Assembly: GCF_003952365.1 (NCBI RefSeq)
Contig: NZ_CP034443.1
Location: 248,001 to 312,000, forward strand
DNA: 64,000 nt
Direction of reading: 5' to 3'
Source of the DNA: Mesorhizobium sp. M9A.F.Ca.ET.002.03.1.2
GTDB taxonomy: Bacteria; Pseudomonadota; Alphaproteobacteria; Rhizobiales; Rhizobiaceae
The notes beneath the pieces were generated by a model. That model searched no databases. It was not told the origin of the DNA and saw only the letters and a program-made list of their open reading frames with translations. Position numbers and translations under genes: made by a program. Shown piece after piece: positions 59,435 to 64,000 of this stretch (within the stretch, counting starts at the first letter, position 1; every line of letters begins with the position of its first letter).

Positions 59435-60236
59435 GGGCTTGCCTTTCCTCGGGAAGCGAGGCGACAAAGTCGCGGATCAAAGTAGTCAGCGCCTCGGGCT
59501 GCTCGACGCAGGGAATGTGCCCGGCGTCGCGGATCACCTCGAAGCGCGCGCCGGGAATGAGATCAGCCAGCGAGCGCACCAGGGCGGGCGGCGTCGAGCC
59601 GTCCTGGTCGCCGACGACGCAGAGCGTCGGCACCGCGATGCGGTGCACGGCCTCGGTGAAATCCGCGTCGCGGACGGCAGCGCAAGTCCCGATATAGCCG
59701 GCGAGCGCTTGCCTGGTCAGCATGTTCCAACAGCCGTCGAGATCGGCCGAACGCTCCGCGTGGAAGGCGGGGGTGAACCACATCTTGAGCACCCCATCGG
59801 CGATCTCCTGGATGCCCTTGCTTTCAACTGTTGCGATGCGCGTATTCCAGCTCTCCGTAGTGCCGATCTTGTGGGCCGTGTCGCACAGGATCAGTGCCTC
59901 GACGCCTTCCGGGCGCCTGGCATAAAACCCCTGCGCGATCAGGCCGCCGACCGACAGGCCGCACAACACGACCCTGCCAAGATCGAAGTGATCGATGAGC
60001 CCGCAAAGGTCGTCGACATGGTCGAAGATCGAATTGACACCGCCGATATCGGAGAGCCCATGACCGCGCTTGTCGTAAACGAGCGTGGGCATTTCATCGC
60101 CGAGAGACGAGACAACCCCGTCCCAGATCCGGAAGTCGGTGCCCAGCGAATTCATGAATATGATCGGGCGCGCATTGCCAGTCCCCGACCTGTAGCGGTG
60201 ATGCAGCGTGACGCCGCCGATGCTGACGAATGGCAC
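59427..60236 (-). CDS. pcaD: 3-oxoadipate enol-lactonase
   Basis: 269 residues, alpha/beta hydrolase. The nucleophile elbow is LCGLSVGGLIAQGFY, the acid CVVGDQDGSTPPALVRSLA, and the histidine IRDAGHIPCVEQPE. It hydrolyses the enol-lactone to 3-oxoadipate. The start is GTG at 60236, with GGAGGA seven bases upstream. It is first in the leftward pcaDCHGB-pobA operon and divergent from pcaQ, whose binding site lies between them. Confidence 0.93.
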   Translation of the reverse strand: MPFVSIGGVTLHHRYRSGTGNARPIIFMNSLGTDFRIWDGVVSSLGDEMPTLVYDKRGHGLSDIGGVNSIFDHVDDLCGLIDHFDLGRVVLCGLSVGGLIAQGFYARRPEGVEALILCDTAHKIGTTESWNTRIATVESKGIQEIADGVLKMWFTPAFHAERSADLDGCWNMLTRQALAGYIGTCAAVRDADFTEAVHRIAVPTLCVVGDQDGSTPPALVRSLADLIPGARFEVIRDAGHIPCVEQPEALTTLIRDFVASLPEERQAHG

Positions 60237-60305
60237 GATTTCGATCCTCCACAGCTACCTTGCACTAGGTGTTTGGTTCGGTAAAATGATATTTTGTGGC
60301 GTTTC

Positions 60306-60322
60306 ATTAACTTGGAGGTTAT
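60306..60322. promoter_or_regulatory. PcaQ-binding site
   Basis: ATTAACTTGGAGGTTAT; its reverse complement ATAACCTCCAAGTTAAT fits the ATAACC-N4-GGTTAA motif described for PcaQ in Sinorhizobium and Agrobacterium, with one change. It lies 6 bases before pcaQ and 70 bases upstream of pcaD, so PcaQ can activate pcaD and repress itself. Confidence 0.75.
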
Positions 60323-60328
60323 CGAACC

Positions 60329-61246
60329 ATGGCCGAAAGCCGCATCCGCTTGCGACATTTGCAGGCGTTTCTCGAAGTGGCGCGGCAAGGAAGCGTGGCG
60401 CGTGCCGCCGACTTCCTGCATGTCAGTGCGCCAGCGGTGACCAAGACATTGCGCGAGCTGGAAGAGGCGCTCGGCATCGCCGTCGTCGAACGCGACGGCC
60501 GCGGCATCCGGGTGACGCGGCTCGGCGAAATCTTCCTTGGCCATGCCGGCACGGCGATCACCGCGCTGAAGCGCGGCGTCGATTCCGTCAGGCAGGATGG
60601 CGCCATCAACCGCCACCCGATCCGCATCGGCGCGCTGCCGACGGTGTCGGCGCGGGTGATGCCGCTCGCCATGAGCCTGTTCCTGAGCGAGAACACGGGA
60701 GCCGCGATCAAGATCGTCACCGGCGAGAACGCCGTGCTGCTCGAACAATTGCGCGTCGGCGCGCTCGACCTCGTCGTCGGCCGGCTTGCGGCGCCGGAAA
60801 ACATGACCGGCTTCTTCTTCGAGCATCTCTATTCCGAACAGGTGCTGTTCGTGGTGCGCGCCGGCCACCCGCTGCTCGAGCCAGGCCAGGACGTGTTCGC
60901 CCGGCTCGACGAATTCCCGGTGCTGATGCCGACGCGGGAATCGGTCATCCGCCCCTTCGTCGATCGCCTGTTCATCACCAACGGCATGACGGCGCCGGCG
61001 ACCGAGATCGAGACCGTCTCGGATTCCTTCGGCCGTTCCTTCATGCGCCAGAGCAATGCGGTGTGGATCATCTCGGCCGGCGTAGTCGCCAACGAGATCT
61101 CCAGCGGCGCCTTCGTCGCCTTGCCCGTCGACACCGAGGAGACCAAGGGCCCGGTCGGCCTGACGATGCGGACCGACACCGCCCCCTCGCCGGCTTTTTC
61201 CATCCTGCTGCAGACCATTCGCGAAGCGGCCAGCCACCACCCCTGA
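60329..61246 (+). CDS. pcaQ: LysR family regulator PcaQ
   Basis: 305 residues. HTH: RIRLRHLQAFLEVARQGSVARAADFLHVSAPAVTKTLRELEEALG, then VVERDGRGIRVTRLGEIFLGHAG. The effector domain is RIGALPTVSARVMPLAMSLFL to SDSFGRSFMRQSNAVWIISAGVVANEISSG, as in PcaQ. In rhizobia PcaQ with 4-carboxymuconolactone or 3-carboxymuconate activates pcaDCHGB and a protocatechuate ABC importer. It converges with the livF-type gene, with 26 bases between. Confidence 0.93.
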   Translation: MAESRIRLRHLQAFLEVARQGSVARAADFLHVSAPAVTKTLRELEEALGIAVVERDGRGIRVTRLGEIFLGHAGTAITALKRGVDSVRQDGAINRHPIRIGALPTVSARVMPLAMSLFLSENTGAAIKIVTGENAVLLEQLRVGALDLVVGRLAAPENMTGFFFEHLYSEQVLFVVRAGHPLLEPGQDVFARLDEFPVLMPTRESVIRPFVDRLFITNGMTAPATEIETVSDSFGRSFMRQSNAVWIISAGVVANEISSGAFVALPVDTEETKGPVGLTMRTDTAPSPAFSILLQTIREAASHHP

Positions 61247-61272
61247 CGTCTCACGAGCAGCCTGGAATTGCT

Positions 61273-62000
61273 CTATTCGACCGAATGCGGCACGGCAGCA
61301 ACGCCAAGCAGTCGCTCGACGGTCTGCGGGCTGGCGCGCAGACCCGCCGGGGTCCCCGTCCAGGCGACCCGGCCGCGCTCGAGGATGAGGACCTGATCGG
61401 CGAAGTCCAGCGCGGCACGGATCCTTTGCTCGACGAGCAGAATGGTCATTTCGCCACCGGATGCGAGCCGCATCAGCGCCGCCATGAGTTCGTCGCAGAT
61501 CACCGGGGCCAGTCCCTCGAGCGGCTCGTCAAGCATGAGGACGGATGGACGGCCGAGGATGGTGCGGGCCGTCGTCAACATCTGCTGTTCACCGCCCGAC
61601 AGCTGGGTGCCGCGATTGCGCCGGCGCTCCTTCAGCCGGGGGAACATGGCGTAGGCCTCGTCCAAGGCCGATCGCTGGCGATCCTTCAGCCCGACGAGAA
61701 GGTTCTCTTCGACGGTCAGCGACGGGAAGATGCCGCGCTCTTGCGGCACGTAGCCGAGGCCAAGCCAGGCGCGCGAGGCGCTGTCCTTGCCGGCGACATC
61801 GACGCCCCCAGCTTGATCTCTCCGGCATGGCGCCGGGTCTGGCCGGCGATCGTGGCGAGCAGCGTCGACTTGCCGACGCCGTTTCGTCCGAGCACGGCCA
61901 GCCGGGCGCCCGCGGCGGCGCCGAACGAGAGGTCTTCGAGCACGCGGGTCTGGCCGTAGCCGGCGGTCAGCCCAGATACCTCAAGCGGCGCTGCGGTCAT
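61273..62000 (-). pseudogene. Branched-chain-type ABC ATPase (LivF family), frameshifted
   Basis: Two frames make one LivF protein. The first, from ATG 62000, has MTAAPLEVSGLTAGYGQTRVLEDLSF, Walker A LGRNGVGKSTLLATIAG and GEIKLG. The second resumes at VPQERGIFPSLTVEENLLVGL, then TQLSGGEQQMLTTARTIL, Walker B SVLMLDEPLEGLAP and LLVEQRIRAALDFAD. One base is missing in the C5 tract 61805-61809 (G5 on the coding strand); six would restore GEIKLGGVDVAGKDSASRAWLGLGYVPQERG. As written, Walker A and Walker B fall in separate products. Probably the PcaX-type subunit of a protocatechuate importer. Confidence 0.85.
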
Positions 62001-62745
62001 CGGCATAGCTCCCGAGATAGGCCTCGCGCACGCGCGTGTCTTTCGTCACCTCGCCGGGCGCGCCGTCGAATATGATCGTGCCCGCGGCCAGGACGATGAC
62101 CCGTTGCGCGAAACGGAACACGAGATCCATGTCGTGTTCGATCATGAGCACCGCCAGGTCGGCGGGAAGCCCGGCAAGCGCGGACTCGATGCGCGGCGTT
62201 TCGCTTTGCGGAACACCGGCCGCGGGTTCGTCGAGCAACAGGACTTTCGGTCTCAACGCCAGCGCGAAGGCGATCTCCAGCAGCCGCTGCTGCCCGTAAG
62301 CGATCTCCGCCACCTTGTGGTCGGCAGCGCCCTCGAGGCCGAGCGTGCGCAGCAGCGCCTCGATCTCTTCGAGGACTTCCGGCATCGACCAGAACGTGCC
62401 GAACAGGCGGCCGGTACGGCCCTGGCGCTGCAGCACGGCGAGCGCCAGATGTTCCCGCGGCGTCATTTCCGGAAACAGGCGGGTAACCTGGAAGGACCTT
62501 ACCAGGCCGCGTTGCACGCGCTGCATCGGATTCATGCCGTTGAGCTGCTCGCCAGCGAGGCTAACGACCCCTGAATCCGGTTTCAGATGGCCGGTGACGA
62601 GATTGACGAAAGTAGTCTTGCCGGCGCCGTTCGGCCCGATCAGCGCCACGCGGTCGCCTGGCGCCATCGTCAGCGAGACGGCCTGGGTCACTGCCAGCCC
62701 GCCGAAGGTCTTGTTCAGCCGCTCGACCTCGAACACCGCATTCAT
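61981..62745 (-). CDS. Branched-chain-type ABC transporter ATPase (LivG family)
   Basis: 254 residues. Walker A LIGPNGAGKTTFVNLVTG; the LivG insert GLVRSFQVTRLFPEMTPREHL; signature EIAYGQQRLLEIAFAL; Walker B VLLLDEPAAGV; then VLMIEHDMDLVFRFAQRVIVLAAG, and a BCA_ABC_TP C-terminus ending VREAYLGSYADD. It overlaps LivM upstream (ATGA) and the LivF-type gene downstream by 20 bases. Lying beside pcaQ, it is plausibly the PcaW-type subunit of an aromatic-acid importer. Confidence 0.92.
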   Translation of the reverse strand: MNAVFEVERLNKTFGGLAVTQAVSLTMAPGDRVALIGPNGAGKTTFVNLVTGHLKPDSGVVSLAGEQLNGMNPMQRVQRGLVRSFQVTRLFPEMTPREHLALAVLQRQGRTGRLFGTFWSMPEVLEEIEALLRTLGLEGAADHKVAEIAYGQQRLLEIAFALALRPKVLLLDEPAAGVPQSETPRIESALAGLPADLAVLMIEHDMDLVFRFAQRVIVLAAGTIIFDGAPGEVTKDTRVREAYLGSYADDRSAA

Positions 62746-63743
62746 CGCCGCCTCCACTGATCGAACAGCTGGGCGCTCGTGCCGAAAATGCCGCGCGGCG
62801 CAAACAGCACGACCGCGACCAGCAGCGCGCCCATGATTGTCAACCAGTGAAATGGATTGGCGGCGGAAACGAAATCCTCGAACAGCATGAAAACGACCGT
62901 GCCGATGATCGCGCCGTAGAGCGATCCGGTGCCACCGAGCACCAGCATCACCAGCGCCTGCGCCGAAAGGGTAAAGCTCAGGCTGTCGAGCCCCACCACC
63001 TGGGTGGAGATTGCGTTGAGGCCACCGCCGACACCGGCGACCGCGCCTGAGATGATGTACATCTTGAGCAGCGTCTTCTTGACCGACGCCCCCATCGCCG
63101 CGACCCGGATCGGGTCCTGCCGGATGCCGCGGCAGAGCATCCCGAACGGCGAGCGAGACAGGCGCTGCAGCAGGAAGAAGACGACCACTAGCAGCGCTAT
63201 CCCCAGCACATAGGCGGTCCGTCCCCAAAGATCGAACCCGAACACACCGAACAGCGGGCTTGGCGCGATGTCCGTCAGGCCATCGCTGCCGCCCGTCCAG
63301 CTCGTGGCCTTGTTGGCCGCCTCGTGAAAAAGATTGACGATGGCGATCGAAAGCACAAGTTGCCCAAGCCCGTGGCTGCGCAGGACCACGAGGCCGGATA
63401 TGAGGCCGGCGACCGCGCCGCCGACGGCGCCTGCCGCGATCATGGCGAACGGATCCGATATGCCGAAATGCGCGGCCGCAATGCCGGCGGCGTAGGCCCC
63501 GGCGCCGAACAGCGCGGCGTGACCGAGCGTCGCCACGCCGCAGAAGCCGGTGACCAGATCGACCGAAAGCACCAGCATGACGATGCCGATGACGCGCGTG
63601 AGCAGCGCGAGATTGTTGGGAAACAGGAGATTGCCGACGACCGAGGCCGCCAGGATCACCGCAAGGCCGATCCAATCCGCCGAAGCGGAGAAGCGCGGCT
63701 TAACGACTTGCCCGGTAACGCTTGCAGGATGATTGGCGTTCAT
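62742..63743 (-). CDS. Branched-chain-type ABC transporter permease (LivM family)
   Basis: 333 residues with about eight to ten membrane segments. LVTGFCGVATLGHAALFGAGAYAAGIAAAHFG is the LivM signature. FFLLQRLSRSPFGMLCRGIRQDPIRVAAMGASVKKTLLKMYIISGAVAGVGGGLNAISTQVVG and VLGGTGSLYGAIIGTVVFMLFEDF are also typical. The final VVLFAPRGIFG matches. It partners LivH, whose gene ends 3 bases upstream. Confidence 0.93.
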   Translation of the reverse strand: MNANHPASVTGQVVKPRFSASADWIGLAVILAASVVGNLLFPNNLALLTRVIGIVMLVLSVDLVTGFCGVATLGHAALFGAGAYAAGIAAAHFGISDPFAMIAAGAVGGAVAGLISGLVVLRSHGLGQLVLSIAIVNLFHEAANKATSWTGGSDGLTDIAPSPLFGVFGFDLWGRTAYVLGIALLVVVFFLLQRLSRSPFGMLCRGIRQDPIRVAAMGASVKKTLLKMYIISGAVAGVGGGLNAISTQVVGLDSLSFTLSAQALVMLVLGGTGSLYGAIIGTVVFMLFEDFVSAANPFHWLTIMGALLVAVVLFAPRGIFGTSAQLFDQWRRR

Positions 63744-63746
63744 CCG

Positions 63747-64000
63747 TCAGGCCCTTCCAAGAAGGCCGCGCGGAAACACGCAGACGATGACGATCACGGC
63801 AAGGTAGAAGAAGAACTCGCCATACTCTGGCACCAAATAACGTCCCGTCGTGTCGACCGCGCCAAGCACCAGGCAGGCAAGCAAGGCGCCACCGATCGAG
63901 CCGGCTCCGCCGACCGAGACGACGACGAGGAAGGTCACCATGTAGCGCAGCGCATAATAGGGTTCGATCGGCAGCAGTTCGGCGCCAACGATACCGCCGA
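63747..64000 (-). CDS. Branched-chain-type ABC transporter permease (LivH/LivM family), C-terminal part
   Basis: The gene runs off the window; only the last 83 or so residues are visible: LLPIEPYYALRYMVTFLVVVSVGGAGSIGGALLACLVLGAVDTTGRYLVPEYGEFFFYLAVIVIVCVFPRGLLGRA. This includes the GGxGSIxGAxxGxxxLG signature and the closing PRGLLGR of these permeases. It should be the second channel subunit beside LivM. A binding-protein gene (PcaM-like if this is the protocatechuate importer) would be expected further right. Confidence 0.85.
   Translation of the reverse strand, partial: GGIVGAELLPIEPYYALRYMVTFLVVVSVGGAGSIGGALLACLVLGAVDTTGRYLVPEYGEFFFYLAVIVIVCVFPRGLLGRA

Noticed and set aside
60208..61959. 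583-codon plus-strand frame overlapping pcaQ and the livF-type gene
   Set aside because: It is a shadow of pcaQ in another frame; the composition is Arg/Ala-rich and it has no motif.

Overview
The window looks like chromosome from an alphaproteobacterium of the order Hyphomicrobiales, most likely Mesorhizobium or a close relative. The evidence is a SciP cell-cycle regulator, high GC with long open antisense frames, the rhizobial gene order pcaDCHGB with divergent pcaQ, and many ABC-importer and catabolic operons. No conjugation, replication, phage structural, CRISPR or rRNA genes were seen.

Layout. (1) 1-3.2 kb is core: sciP, mnmA, a Gfo/Idh/MocA oxidoreductase and a CAT-anticodon (Met) tRNA. 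(2) A large serine recombinase (3.2-4.8 kb) runs antisense into the 3' half of that tRNA, which marks an attachment junction. (3) 4.8-51 kb is an accessory, catabolism-rich block. It holds a frameshifted GNAT gene, a HAD hydrolase, a hydroxylysine-kinase-like / phospholyase-like pair with a GntR regulator, aldehyde dehydrogenase, a D-threonine-aldolase-like enzyme, ornithine cyclodeaminase, a D-threonate-type kinase/PdxA2 module with an unusual TIM-barrel/cupin fusion, and L-threonine aldolase. A long minus-strand run follows (peptide ABC importer, FAD amine oxidase, thrC, thrB, kbl, tdh), then a second minus-strand operon (argE, ghrA, cupin, ttuC, gabD, class III aminotransferase, actinobacterial-type dapD), then an iron-siderophore ABC importer with a broken methyltransferase. 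(4) 51.7-61.2 kb is a complete beta-ketoadipate (protocatechuate) cluster with pobA, pcaR and pcaQ. (5) 61.3-64 kb is a branched-chain-type ABC importer, plausibly the protocatechuate importer described in Sinorhizobium as pcaMNVWX.

How the genes fit together. The pca cluster converts 4-hydroxybenzoate to protocatechuate and on to acetyl-CoA and succinyl-CoA. The accessory block is rich in enzymes for beta-hydroxy amino acids and four-carbon sugar acids: two aldolases of opposite stereochemistry, threonine synthesis joined to threonine breakdown, and a D-threonate-like kinase/dehydrogenase pair. My main inference is that the minus-strand operon at 23.6-35.0 kb may turn an imported homoserine-yielding compound into glycine and acetyl-CoA through threonine.

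Several genes carry single-base lesions: in-frame TAG in pcaF and in a methyltransferase, and frameshifts in a GNAT gene and in the livF-type ATPase. These may be real decay or sequence errors. Two short copies of a tRNA 3' end (about 5.31 kb and 51.17 kb, same orientation) bracket nearly the whole accessory block and may be old attachment scars.
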